Of a stretch of 64,000 bases of DNA, positions 23,251-34,536 are shown one piece after another. This DNA comes from Flammula alnicola. Taxonomy: Eukaryota; Basidiomycota; Agaricomycetes; Agaricales; Strophariaceae. Position 1 is the stretch's first letter. Each line of letters begins with the position of its first letter. A program made the translations under genes and the position numbers. Below the pieces are notes generated by a model. That model was not told the DNA's origin and made no database searches. It was given only the letters and a program-made list of their open reading frames with translations. The stretch lies in NCBI GenBank assembly GCA_015499995.1, contig JADNRV010000019.1:186001-250000 (forward strand). The letters are read 5' to 3'.

Positions 23251-23936
23251 GGCTTTGATATCGCCTTCATATGCATAAGTTTGAAGGCCTGTCGAAGTTG
23301 AATCTGAGAAACCGTGAGAATGACATCAACGCACATGTGGGAAACACACGTCCATATGGGCAATTAGCTTGGGGAAAGACGTCTCGCGATATTTCAAACT
23401 GAGCCATTTCGGCGATGTTGATGGCTGGTTATATGGTCGAAATTAATGTAGAGGTCAAAAGGGTCGATGTGTCCGCGATGGGTGGTGCAAGTCCCCTCTA
23501 AAGGTCGTTTAAACTTTATATAAATTCACAAATTCCCACACAATCTCATTGGGTCTGACGTCATGTGGGCCGGGAAAACAAGAGAGGGAACGGAAAGAAT
23601 TTGAGTGACCAGGTTTGAGCGCAACATGCTTAGGGTAGACTTGGGGTCGAGTCCTGTAGGAGCGGTTATGGGTGGGGAAAAAAGAAAAGCTCAGAGGCCA
23701 AGCCTATCGAGCTATGTGAGATGGAAGATCGAGAACACGAAGAAAGAGGTAAATGTAAATGACCTATATATGGCGAGCGAGGACAACGGGCATAAAAGAA
23801 ATGCGGCGAGATAAGATAAAAAATCTAATCTAATCTTCAGCGCTTATATAGACCCTGATTAAAATGTTATTTGATCGATGCACCATACGAATTTCTGCTG
23901 TCGATATTGGAGGTTACAAGAACGCATTAACAACTA
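23251..23936. other. Spacer between the two family A F-box genes
   Basis: May hold a missing first exon and promoter for the F-box gene at 22116 and the 3' region of the one at 23937. A minus-strand frame with an ATG near 23408 runs about 46 codons before a stop and could be part of a leader. Nothing firm. Confidence 0.35.
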
Positions 23937-25068
23937 TTATATTTCAAGCTCGTCTGGGAACCTCGCTCTCCGGCCGACCTCCCACCAGGCATGCACCTGT
24001 TCAAATGACGTCGACGTCCGCTCGGGGTGGTCGGAACCAGGTGTCCACCTCTCATAGTTCGCTCGCTGGACAGAAATGTCGATGTACTCTAGGAGCTTAC
24101 AATCAGAGAAAATATTTGGCACTGCCGTCGCCCACTGGCTTTGGTGAGGTGGACCAATTGGGGGTGGATAGTTTCGCCGGGAAAACTGGCACAGAAGTAA
24201 TAAGATCCGCAGTCTGGGAATGCGGGCCAGAAGGAAGAGTTCCTATTTGTTTATAATAAGCTTCATCTCTGTAATGAGCACTGAATGAGACACTGACCTC
24301 GGAAGCGGGATCTACGACCTTTAAAAACTCGAGGGACTGGAGATGTCCGACTATTAACTCGAGGCGCGGACGTTTAAAAGAGCCTCCGTAGCTGAGAGTT
24401 CGAAGATGGTTTAAATATGGGGCTAGATGGTCGATTGACGAAATCGAATCGGATGGGTGGGGTATCCAGGCTAGGGAAGCAATGAGTTTCCCCGGTAAAA
24501 AAGCTTCTATTGCTCCTCGATTACCGCGCAGCAGTTGGAGGGCCGGGCATGCAGAAGGTAGGAGAGCGACGTTGCTGGTTTCGCGCCATTCAATATTTAA
24601 CTGTTTCAAATTTCTTTGGGTAGAAAGAAAGGTCGATATTTCCTCTTCCTCCATGTGCGAACCACGGCAGTCAAAGCTTTCGAGCTGGAATGAGCACCCG
24701 CTAAGGCTCCCAGCATAGCCATCGAGCAACGATGCTCGAAGGCATAAATGTTGGAGGTTAATCATTTCTTTGAGCCCGCGGGAGAGCAAGCTCCAAAGGC
24801 GTTGTTTCCCTTGGTTGGAAACGCCTTCTTGCGAATATGCGTGGACGAGTGTTGCACATCGGCGAGAGTGAAGGATAGTCGTGAGAAACTTGGCGTGGGC
24901 GACCTCACTTGCAGAGGTCATATTACTGTACAGTAAATGCTCCACCTCTCCCCGGAGTGTCTTCGACGTTAGAGAGAGTGCGTAAAGAGCTGGGTAGCAT
25001 TCCCGGAGATGGCTAATAATCAGACGGAGGAGTTCGAGTGGCAGGATCGGTTTGGAGAATGTCGGCAT
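23937..25068 (-). CDS. F-box protein, family A copy 2 (358 aa)
   Basis: Exons 24298-25068 and 23937-24242 join through a 55-nt intron (GTCAGT...AAATAG) to give 358 residues. The start is a clear ATG (MPTFSKPILPLELLRLIISH). The N-terminal F-box reads LSLTSKTLRGEVEHLLYSNM. Leu-rich repeats follow, for example FQLESFDCRGSHMEEEEIST and LRTLSYGGSFKRPRLELIVG, and the C-terminus ends RARFPDELEI. Layout and motifs (GCxFQLE, RGNRxAIExxLP, PHLxxLRTL) match the gene at 22116, so the pair is a tandem duplication. Degraded relatives lie at 46570 and 57150. Likely role: SCF ubiquitin-ligase adaptor with unknown substrate. Confidence 0.82.
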
Positions 25069-26042
25069 TGCCGATGTTTGATAACATTAAGCTCAAGCGC
25101 TCAAGTTATTTTTGGAGGGAGTAAAAAGCGCGCAAACTACCACAGGCGTCATAATTCTGGTGAGCCTTAAGTACACGATTTCCAGTGGCCTCGTGGATTT
25201 AGCGAACATCATGTGGGAGCCAAAAAATTCCAGTAGAGCATTCTCGGTAGTTGGTGGACTCTGTTCTCGCCTGAGCTCGATGTATTTTTGGATATCTTCA
25301 TGTCCCTCATTACCGACCTAGTCCTTGCCAAGTTATGATATTGAATGACATTTCCATGTCGACCGGGACTTCCCTAGTCTGACGCATTTGTCCAGGCCCT
25401 CGAAATACAGGATCTCTCGGTGTATTTCGACGCATTTGGGTGCAAGGATTCTGTCTTTTATTTATTATTACGTTTCTTTGTACCGAGCATTCGGACCGCC
25501 CAACAAGACTGGAGAGAGTGGGCATACTTCCTATCTCCTTCAAGTTTCGCACCTTTTCTGAAGGCATGCCTCAGAACTCCAACGCCCCAATATTCCGAAT
25601 TCCACCGGGCCTAAAGGAGACTTGAACCTCGTTCGAACTTCCTCCATTTCTCGCCCTACTACACCCCGTCGTGTACTCAACTTAAATGACAAATATACAG
25701 GGTACCGGGTTCCTGTGACTGACTCCAAGATTTTTTAATAACATCCTGCAGAATGGTTACCAAGCTGAGTGGGAGTTTTTTTGCGACTGTTCAGGGAAGT
25801 TCTTGGGTGAAGATTATTGATTATTGTGGTCTCCGAAAAGCCGCGTATATCCGTTTATTCTCGCCGTCTCGACATACACTCTCGTGAATCTCTGGGGTGA
25901 GAAACACATTTTTCTCTCCTCTATACCCCAAGGAATTGTCAAGTCATCATACCCACTCTTATCCGGATCAATGCTCCGTATTTCGCCCATGTAAATAAAG
26001 AGACTGATAGATTAGACATATTTACTGCCTCAGAGGACAACA
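25069..26042. other. Intergenic region, possible decayed coding sequence
   Basis: Several overlapping short frames on the plus strand near 25112-25730 have protein-like stretches (DAFGCKDSVFYLLLRFFVPS) but are broken by stops and no frame chain works. It may be the remains of an accessory gene. I recognise nothing. Confidence 0.3.
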
Positions 26043-26444
26043 ATGCATCCGTATTTTCGTCTTCGACCCCAACCTGACCGGCCTCGTGCATTGGAAGATT
26101 TAGAGTGGTTTTGGAATGAAGATTCCAGCGATCCGTGGTTGTGGCCAGGAATGCTAAATTATCTTTTCCCCCTACATCCTAATTGGATGGAAAGCTTGGT
26201 GACCGATATTCATTACTACTCATGGAGTAGAAAACGTTCAATCGAAGTAGAGTCTCATTATTGCACTTCGATGTCTACAGTCAGAAGAACAAGTCTGTTG
26301 GGAAACAGCACCCAAGGTATGGGTAAATATGCACGGCTGGAACTAACGCTACGGCAAGGCTTGGCCATAGGCGAAGATGTGAAATTTGGTCAATCACGGC
26401 TGGCTGAGCGTGGGGGTCCCAATCGGTGGTGTATTGCAACGTGA
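26043..26444 (+). CDS. Hypothetical open frame, 133 aa
   Basis: A single-exon frame beginning MHPYFRLRPQPDRPRALEDL, rich in Trp and Pro in its first half (WFWNEDSSDPWLWPGMLNYL). It has no signal peptide or known domain. The first half looks more protein-like than chance frames nearby. The second half is less convincing and may be out of the true frame. Treat it as a candidate only. Confidence 0.25.
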   Translation: MHPYFRLRPQPDRPRALEDLEWFWNEDSSDPWLWPGMLNYLFPLHPNWMESLVTDIHYYSWSRKRSIEVESHYCTSMSTVRRTSLLGNSTQGMGKYARLELTLRQGLAIGEDVKFGQSRLAERGGPNRWCIAT

Positions 26445-26746
26445 TAATTCTTTGTTGTGCAGATGGACTCGCGACACATACGATTATTATGTACATAAGT
26501 ATGTAATGTATCGAAATAGATTTGCTTTACAACGCAAACTTATTACACGTTAGAGCAGACTAATCTGACTTGTGTGGACGTTCACAAACAAGTGTTCTGC
26601 TGATTCTCCTCGAGCGCGCTGGCAGGCGCGGATGCACAGCCATTGCACGTTAAAGTTACAATGACATCTTCGCGCGCTTTGCCACGTTGTCGCAACGGCA
26701 CAGAGCGGCCCGGCAGGGCAATGATGTCTCTTGTTTTCTTGCTATA

Positions 26747-27012
26747 CTGTACTAATATGACCAAGTCTTCGCAGCTGAAATTTGTGACCAATTTCGAGCC
26801 TCTCTTCATCTCTTCACAGCTGGAATTTTGGTGTGACTGAAGAGATTTTTTAGCCAAAAAAGGCCCCACATGGCCCAAAAAAATCCAAAAGTAGGAAAAT
26901 TTGAACATTTTTCGGCTTCAAAGCCCTCAGTGACGCGTGACCTGAGTCAAAATCTCTTCACTTCATAGGCCGCTGTGACGCGTGACATGAAGACTGGGTC
27001 ATATTGGTACAG
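26747..27012. mobile_element. MITE-like element B, 266 bp, TA target duplication
   Basis: Inverted ends CTGTACTAATATGACCAAGT (left) and ACTGGGTCATATTGGTACAG (right) match with two differences over 24 bp and are flanked by TA at 26745-26746 and 27013-27014. It has no coding capacity. A GGCC...GGCC palindromic core lies near the centre (about 26861-26875). GTGACGCGTGAC boxes occur at 26930-26941 and 26975-26986, the latter 26 bp from the right end. Size, termini and boxes resemble the elements at 5428 and 53555. Confidence 0.82.
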
Positions 27013-27320
27013 TATCGTGTGTCGACGATGAAGTCCGCGCTGCCAGAAAGAAGGAACTCAGGTGGCCTTATTTACGCATGCTCCAAAGGGTTGGACGTTC
27101 AATCCGAGGCACAATGCTTAATATTTCCTTCTCTGATTAGATTCAATATCGCTCAGACCATCAAACTATACTATTTTGAATATTATACGGAGCATTAAAC
27201 TACCCTTTTCACCTGTGTATATTCCTAAAGTACGCCGAGTATTGGGTATATGACAAACTTTGCTGAGCTGTAGGAATATGCCACTAATACGAGTAGAAGT
27301 CGTCTTAAGGGGTCTAGCGC

Positions 27321-28663
27321 TCAGCGCGTCAGTCCGCAGTGTGTACAGATGCAGCAGGCCTCGTCGATAAGGGAGTTAAATAAGTCTCTCTCCTCTTGAT
27401 CTACGACTGGGCAGAGCAGAGCCTCGATGCGCCGCAGTCGATGCGGTGGAGGAATATTGTGCGTAGGGGGAGCAATACCTCCTCTCGAACGGGCGATGGG
27501 AATGAGGTCGGACAATTCCTGATCCACCTCGAGATGGAGAATCACCAAGGCGGGGCAAAGCCAGATGATATCTCCAATTTCCGTCATTTTGGGGCAGGCA
27601 AGGGCTCCGTAGAGGTTGGTTTCGTCGGTTCCCGATGATGAAATGCTTGTCGTTCTGCCGATCTGATCATCCTTGATAAAGAGACGCACGAGGTTGGGGA
27701 AGCGACCTATCCAATGGATGAGGTAAGGCATATCGCCAGCTTCGAGACAATCGACGAGTTCAAGCGTATGTAAGTGGGTTGGAGTGAAGCCAGTTTGACT
27801 CCATTGAGCGAAGAAAGTCGACATGGGAAGGGGAACATATTGGAACCCGGCTCGATTCAGCATCCACCTAAGATTGTACGGATGCTTCGCGTCGATTGAA
27901 AGTGTTCGCAGAGAGGGCGCTGCGATGCCACAAAGGATTGTGGATGGATGTACAACGCCCGTGAGTCGCAAAGTCTCCAAATCCGCGAGGGTAATGGTTG
28001 ATGGCAATGGCGCGCCCCGGGGTAGGTGAAGAATTTCGTCTAACTCGAGGGTTACTGCTCGAGGAATACGAGAAAGGTACTCCCAAGTGATTAGGATGTC
28101 CTGAGTTTTCTTGCGGAGGTGAAAATGTCTGATTGAAGGGCCCAGGAAGCCCATGACCCATGGTTTGGCGAGGCCATTGAATGCAACTTCGCGGAGTGTC
28201 TTGTGCCCTTCGAGTGAAAGTCTTCCGAGTCTTCAAAGAAAGACCCAGGATTGTCGAAGGTGGGCTTAGTTCGGGATAAGGAGAGATTTTCCAGACTCTG
28301 GCATAGGTCCGACCAGCGGCAGGAAGCGATGAAGGCGGTTCCTACATCGGCCCTGACCCAGTTGCAGGACAACGAGACCAACTGCGGGAGGATTTTTGCG
28401 TGCTTCTTCCCCAGGGGGTGGAGCGGGACTGCGATGGATAATGGGGACTCCTTGGCCTTCGTAATTTGTCTCTCCAGAACGCTGGCAGAGGCGCATCTTT
28501 GAACAGAAATGATACCCCAAAGGCGTGGCGTGTCGCTGACGATTTGATTCCAGGTCTGGCAGACTTGAGAAATTGGGTGTATGAAGCCGATACCCCACGA
28601 ATAGATGCCTATTTCGAAGGCTGCAGCCAGGATCTCGGGTGGAATTTGATGAATATCAACCAT
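27321..28663 (-). pseudogene. F-box protein of a third type, with probable frameshift
   Basis: From the ATG at 28663 the frame reads MVDIHQIPPEILAAAFEIGI and ISQVCQTWNQIVSDTPRLWG, a typical basidiomycete F-box (P-x-E-x-L ... VC-x-x-W-x-x-x-x-x-x-P-x-L-W). It runs to about 28215 and then loses homology-like content. The next frame resumes at LEGHKTLREVAFNGLAKPWV and continues with Leu-rich repeats to the stop at 27321 (CCICTHCGLTR). No GT-AG intron of reasonable size fits the join, and a single-base indel near 28215 would restore one continuous product. It may be a recent pseudogene or a sequence error. The rest of the gene shows no other breaks. Confidence 0.7.
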
Positions 28664-29482
28664 GTCGAACGCCTGCGGTGGTTTAGTTTGGGCTGAACTT
28701 GGGTCATGAAAGATGGCTATCATGTACATTTATAGGTCGGGTGATCCAAGTGAGATCCAGAAACGGTGCCGACTTTTCCCTGAAGGCAGTTCTGCCGTAC
28801 TGACTCGCAGACTTTCCTTAGCGCCGTCAGCATGACTCTGCAAAAAGCTGATATACGGTACCGTTACAGAGTTTTGCACAGCCGTTTGCACGACAACATC
28901 GCCAAAACCATGTTTGCATTTGTATGTTCCGTTATGGACCCTGCCAGATTGTCACGCATCAGGACCAGATCTGAGTGAGTTGGGAAGTTACATGGTCATT
29001 TGCCCGTTACATCCCAATTTGTCGAGGTCACAACACAACATATACAAACACGATTTCGCAACTTGGTCGTGCAAACGGCAGTGCAAGTCACTGTAGACTG
29101 AATACATGAATCCTTCAGCCGAATAATCAGGGACTCACTATACATTCCGTTCGTTTGGACAGAGTGGGTAGTCTGCAGTAGTAGGCGTGGCAATTGAGTG
29201 CAGTCATGACTGAACCAAGGACTGAACAAAGATTTCGGCCTCATTAAAGCGGTCCCGTATCGGCAACCGCCGTGTAACCTAGTTATGCACTACTTAGCCC
29301 AGCGACATCTACCTATTTCGGCGAAGCGCGGGTGGACGCCCTACTCAGACTTAATCTTATTCAACTTGTTGGATAGAAAAACAAAAGCCGTATAATTTCC
29401 AGAAGATATGTAGTGAGTGTGAAACGTAATATATAATCGAAAGTAGATGAACTATTTGGAAATGAGGATACCAGAGCATCGT
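28664..29482. other. Intergenic region
   Basis: Lies between the 5' end of the F-box gene and the 3' end of the peroxidase. Open frames are short and unremarkable. Confidence 0.45.
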
Positions 29483-31581
29483 TTATGATCCAGGACTGAA
29501 AAAGAGTCAATTTTTATGAGAAGTCATGCAAGCATTGAAGTGCATGATGCTGTATACTCACACAGGGGTAACTGTGGGCGCTGGGCCCGCGACCGTCGCG
29601 AGACTGGGGAAAGGCGATTGTGAGCACTGCAAGCAGGACGGAGGGTTAGTGCTGAGGATAATAAATTGCTGAGTGCTTACGGCAATCTGAACGTCGGCTT
29701 GAGAGAAACTCGCCGGGAATTTGATGGGGCCAGAGAAGGTGGCGGGAGCGGGGACAACCTGCAGGCGATTATGAGCTCCGGAACTCGGATATAGGTCCGA
29801 AATACACTACATCAGAGCAATCCACGAGTTTTGACTTATCTTGACCAAGAAGTTGCATCTTAGACATGGCTGCTTTGAACTGGCTCATCATCCTCGTCTG
29901 GTCGTCTGATGAATAGTATATTACGATCACAGGAAGGATTTGAATGCGTTTGATATATTACTCACTGACCATGGACTGCCACAAGCAAGCAGTTCTTGGA
30001 TCTGTTTTAATGGTTAGACCAAAAAGATCAAACCTAAGACAATATTCCTACCTTGCGAGATCGCGAAATCACTTTGAAGACGCATTTCACCAGCAATTGG
30101 CGACAAGACTTCGCCCGGTTGACTTCCATTTCTACAGAATATCTGAATCATCAAAATATTCAGGAGTTGGATAGCTTGACAAGCTTACCCGGGGAACAAG
30201 TTACCCTTTAAGAGAACCTCGAGGAAGACTTGGCTATCGCTGATATCCTTTGAATAAATTTCGCTCATTAACGAAAGGAACCTGATACCCACAAAGTGCC
30301 GACGGTGCTAAAGTATAAATTAGGATCCAATGTAAAACAAAATATGTGTTCTATGAAACGTACGAGTCAAATGGAGTACCAGGGATGGTCTTTCAATAGT
30401 TTGGAAAGTTAGTTCAATCACGAGAAGATATGAACCATCGCTTTGCAATTACCGGATCAATCACATCCTGGAAGAAAAGCATATCAGAGTCCGTTTGGTT
30501 CTGAAGAAAAAGAGTTTTGTCGACATACGGCAGCAGCGACGGTGTGAGAAGAAAGAAGAGCGACCGCCTCTTGTGGGCTGAAGCCAGCGTCAGAAAACCT
30601 GTTGAGGATGGCGGTAACGCTATCTGGATACGGCAGTTAGCGTCTGCCAACAACAAGATCTCAAATACGTACCTGTTGGCTCCGGAACAGTAAGATCAGC
30701 AGCCGCGGCCACTGGAGGTGGGCGGCCAAAGAAGAAATCGAGCCTGGGTGCACCTGGGCAGTTGGCAGTGCCAATCGCAGCCGCAAGGTGAACACTATGA
30801 TGAACCATGACACCTTTGATTCCTTTTGAGGGAATGTGGGGTACTCACAAATCACCAGCGGACAGTCCAGTCTCTTGAAAGACAGGGAATTGCTGGGCGG
30901 TAATATCATCGATACTAGAGAATTTTATGACCGAAAACGTCTTGCAGGAGTTTAAAAGCAGTCTTACCCTCCGTTTGCATCTAATTAGTAGAACAAGTCA
31001 GATAAGGTCAGATATAAAGATGGTCAACCCTTACGGAACAAAGTTTCAGTTTGGTTAAAAACGAGGATGGATCCGTCAGCTCCTCCTCCCCTAAATAGAA
31101 TATGACTGTGAGATCTAGGCGAACGGGTATGTCCTAAATTATATCACTAACTTTTCACCTAAGAACTTCAGAATCAATAGAAGGATCTGCAATGTTAAAG
31201 GAGGCGAACGGACCGTGAATAGAGAAACCGATAGCATCGTGGAACGAAAGACGCAATGCAGAGTGGGCCTATAGCAGGGTAAACTTCCGGTGAATGGCGG
31301 TGGTCAATCGGGAGAAGCCAAACCTACTTCTTCACCGCATTGACTGCCATCGAAGAGGTCTTTCTGAATTTTATCAACAATGGGGAACAGTCCTTCACGA
31401 ACACCCTTTACATTAGCCACTTGAAGAACGGCTAAGCAAAATGCTGACACTTACTGCAGCAAGCGGCATTCGCCGTCGTTTGGCCCGAGGGACAAGTAAC
31501 GCGCCGGGTAAGAGCGGCATTGGTTACATGAGCGGCAACTAATGATAGCGAAACAAGAGCTGAGAGACGAGCGAAAGCCAT
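29483..31581 (-). CDS. Class II (fungal secretory) peroxidase, atypical or generic type
   Basis: A secreted heme peroxidase of the lignin-modifying AA2 family, split by more than ten short introns. The start at 31581 gives a signal peptide (MAFARLSALVSLSLVAAHVT), then an Arg-Arg site and CPSGQTTANAACC. The distal site reads ALRLSFHDAIGFS with catalytic Arg and His, and the proximal heme ligand is in LLSSHTVAAAD. IPGTPFDSTVG, GEMRLQSD and CLWQS follow, and the short versatile-peroxidase-like C-terminus ends PTVTPVPGS. Compared with Mn and versatile peroxidases, the first Mn-ligand Glu (CGEE) and the Asp after the proximal His are present, but the second Glu is Ser (EEAHSAL). The LiP/VP surface Trp two residues before the LL of the proximal motif is Ala (EAVALLSSH). 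This suggests a generic or weak-Mn peroxidase. Exon joins are inferred. Confidence 0.88.
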
Positions 31582-32821
31582 CGGAACTGTGTCTAAGAAA
31601 GAGATAAAAAAAGGAAGATTGTGTTGGAAAATTGCAGGGATCTTGCAAGGCACTTTATAGTCTAAGTATGTCCGCCTCCGAACGTGACTAAAAATAGAAA
31701 GGGGAAAGGAGGAGGGAGAAAGTTTCCTTAGCGCTGCTTGTTATTAATGTTGGGGAGGCGTACTTGGTTGCAATAGTTTTTACATCCTTATGTCATGATC
31801 GCAGTCGCGGATTGGCGGGCGATGCAAGCCGCTTTGATTCCCCAAGAGAGTATCGAGGGCCAATGAGGTCCTGCTGAATTCGGCCCCTTCAGTCAGCCTC
31901 AGTTTGAGTATCTTGACTCCTCGGTGCTTGGACTTACTAGAAATTGCGAGCACGAGAACGCTTGACGGATTGAGAAAAGATTGAAGACATCTAGCGAAAC
32001 TTTGCCTCCAAAAGTCGACCTGCATACCCGAATTTCGTAAGGCATTCGCTAGCTCATCCGGGCAACCAGTATGGAGGCTATGAGTCAAGACCATCACATT
32101 TAACGCTCGACGCTGATGGTTTCGTCGTTAGCCTTATGGTCAAAATCCCATGAAAGAGACTGGATTTCCGATAAGTTGGACGTCGAAATAGCTGGATGTA
32201 GTAAAGGTTTCAATATAGTAACCAATATCTGGAGGGTCAGCAAGTTGAGACGTACTGCATTGATCTCCACCTTCCGTAACAAATACTAGGAAACATGTAC
32301 CCAATCACATCTTAGGGACCAAAAGGGGATTGTGAGATGCGTGGGCTGGGCGCCCGCAACTGTGCTAACCAAGACTGTTGCATTTTGGTCTCCACGAGAC
32401 TTCCCCCGCAGTGCGCACGTTGCGTACGTTCTCGGCATACGTACACCAAAATTATCCAGCAATCGTCTGACAACTCAACGAATATACAGCTGAACGCAGC
32501 AACACAGAGGACGAAGTGAAATGTGACTCACAGGTCTTTACAAGGCATCTTTCGGTGTTGAGTAGCTGCACAAATAGACGACATTCGTATGTGACCAAAA
32601 GCGGCGAACACCTCTATTGAGCGGATCAAGTCTAAACGACGAGCCAGTGGAGGGAGGGGTCGAATAGTCATACTGGACCGAGGGAGGCTGAATGTCCTTT
32701 GCCGTATTCTCAGTCTGGAGGGTTCATTTGATGGTCAAAGACTCGAGGCTCAAGGCATTGAAACGTGTGATATCTATCGACGGAGTATATCTGTGCCGAA
32801 TGAAATATCAATCTGGCGTAC
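31582..32821. other. Intergenic region with possible F-box/LRR relic
   Basis: Promoter of the peroxidase at its left edge. On the minus strand, frames at 32100-32282 (NLLTLQILVTILKPLLHPAI) and 31780-32097 (Leu-rich, SVLVLAISSKSKHRGVKILK) could be the degraded repeat region of an LRR-type protein, but stops separate them and no F-box was found. Confidence 0.3.
31654..31659 (-). promoter_or_regulatory. TATA box of the peroxidase gene
   Basis: TATAAA on the minus strand, 73-78 bp upstream of the peroxidase ATG. Its presence and spacing match the other secreted-protein genes in the window. Confidence 0.6.
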
Positions 32822-33802
32822 TCACGGAGTTCCTAGCCTTTTTACGACTGTAACACTCGTCGTCACCGTGGTTGTTGTTGTCGTAATCGACATTTCCCCG
32901 TTCCCACCCAACTTGAGACCTTCGACATCAATGACTGTATCCGCAGTTGTTATCAGAGGAGGTTCAGGTTTCAACTTCTGCGGCATAGAGGTAGTAAACT
33001 CCAGAGTGTCTGATTTCATGCGTTTGAGATGTGCATCGGACTTGACTGGGACAAGGCGCCAGAGACGCGTGGTTTTGAACGGGTATCGGTTGCAAAGCTG
33101 AACCTGAAACTGAGTTCAGTGAGTTGACTATACAAAGTTCCATAGCGAAAACGTACAATATGACCTGTTCCTTCAGGCCAATCGAAGATGAAGGGACTGT
33201 TTGGCCATCGAATCCTGAATTCAAGACGATGAACCAGCTTGTTATTTGAGTAGAGAAGAGATCGTACCTGTAAATCCCAGCTTCAAAGTCATCGACTTCC
33301 ACTGCCCAGCTTACTGGATACGCGCTGGCGATCATAGTGGCTCCTTCGATGATACCAGATTCCAAGGTGATGTAAGCACCGTTGAATAAGCTTCGGATAG
33401 AAAACCCAGGTCCCAGGCGAGTGAATTCCCACTAGATCATAAAAAAATGAGCCAAACAACCAGGTGATTACAAGGCATGCACTAGCGAATCACCTTCTGG
33501 TTTTCTCCATCGTGACCACCATACGCTATCATGGCATTGAAATAAGAACTATATTCGTACGAATAACGCTGGAACGCACCTATAATTGACTTTTTGTCGT
33601 ATCCAGATAGATCTATCGCACTGTTTGGATCATGGTCGCTCACAATCCGGTATATTCCAGACGGTAAGACCTGATCTCCAGTTCTTGGCGATGCTGCGTT
33701 CGACATGTCTGACTCCTGAACGATTGGGGGGGAAGTTGCACGTGGAGTTGTCATTGCCGTCGCGAAGGAAATTTCAGAAGAATATGGAGGCGAGGCTGAC
33801 AT
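32822..33802 (-). CDS. Ricin-B-like beta-trefoil protein (270 aa)
   Basis: Exons 33494-33802, 33268-33431, 33157-33214 and 32822-33103 join in frame. After a Ser/Thr/Pro-rich N-terminal stretch, the trefoil begins with LPSGIYRIVSDHDPNSAIDL and SIIGAF, followed by GGHDGENQKW, the Q-x-W signature of ricin-B folds, and repeats FSIRSLFNGAYITLE, FEAGIYRIRWPNSPF and a final TTRLWRLVPV. Mushroom proteins of this form are carbohydrate- or protein-binding lectin-like or protease-inhibitor-like molecules. No signal peptide is seen, so it is probably cytosolic. The C-terminal tail is Thr/Val-rich. A GTGAGT at the stop codon raises the possibility of one further exon ending near 32710. Confidence 0.78.
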
Positions 33803-34536
33803 GGTAGCTCAAGCCGAAGGAGTACTGTAGAGTATGCATGCCATCGATATCCTCGACCATGAGGAAACGTGTCGGACGCGTGGTCGAACCAACTCCATCT
33901 TCATCAGATAAAGTACAATCAGTTATACATGTAATCCCTGACATAGAGAGTTTCTTACATAGAGTGTTTAACGTTTATTGCTAGCGCTCACCGGTCACCA
34001 CTTGTTCGCTCATCCATGCAAGTTGAAAATGATGTTGCCTGGTGTCAACATCGCGTAAGTACATACCCGCGGAATTTCGGCAGAACCCGGCACGCACAAG
34101 AACGAAGCCAAAACAAAGCAAGAACAAACTGAAAACAAATTCTAAAAATTTGGCACACGCGTACATATGGATCTTTCCTTGCAAACAGCGCCGAAACTGG
34201 CTGCTAAATCTGCGACCTCAAGAGACATCCTCGAGTACTCAGGGGATGAAATATGCAGTGATTCTACGCAAGCCGTTAGCGCCGGCGCTTATTTTACTAA
34301 TTGTTTAATCTAAAATTCTCAGACTTGGTTCATGATCAAAACCTCGCTAGAGACGGAAATCCTCGTGCCGCAGTACGATATTTAGGCTGCAATGCTATCA
34401 CGTATGAGTACATTGAAGAAGTCGCGTCCACTCTCTATAAACCAAACACATATTTCAGCTAGCAATGAACAGATAGTAAAATTATTAAGGCCGGTATCCG
34501 ATACCTCACTTGGATGGCATGCTATTAATCCCATAC
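33803..34536. other. Intergenic region
   Basis: Upstream of the trefoil gene and downstream of the family B F-box gene. Nothing recognisable. Confidence 0.45.

Noticed and set aside
28835..28900. Apparent inverted repeat around GGTACCG (CTCTGCAAAA ... AGAGTTTTGCA)
   Set aside because: On checking, the arms are not reverse complements beyond a few bases.
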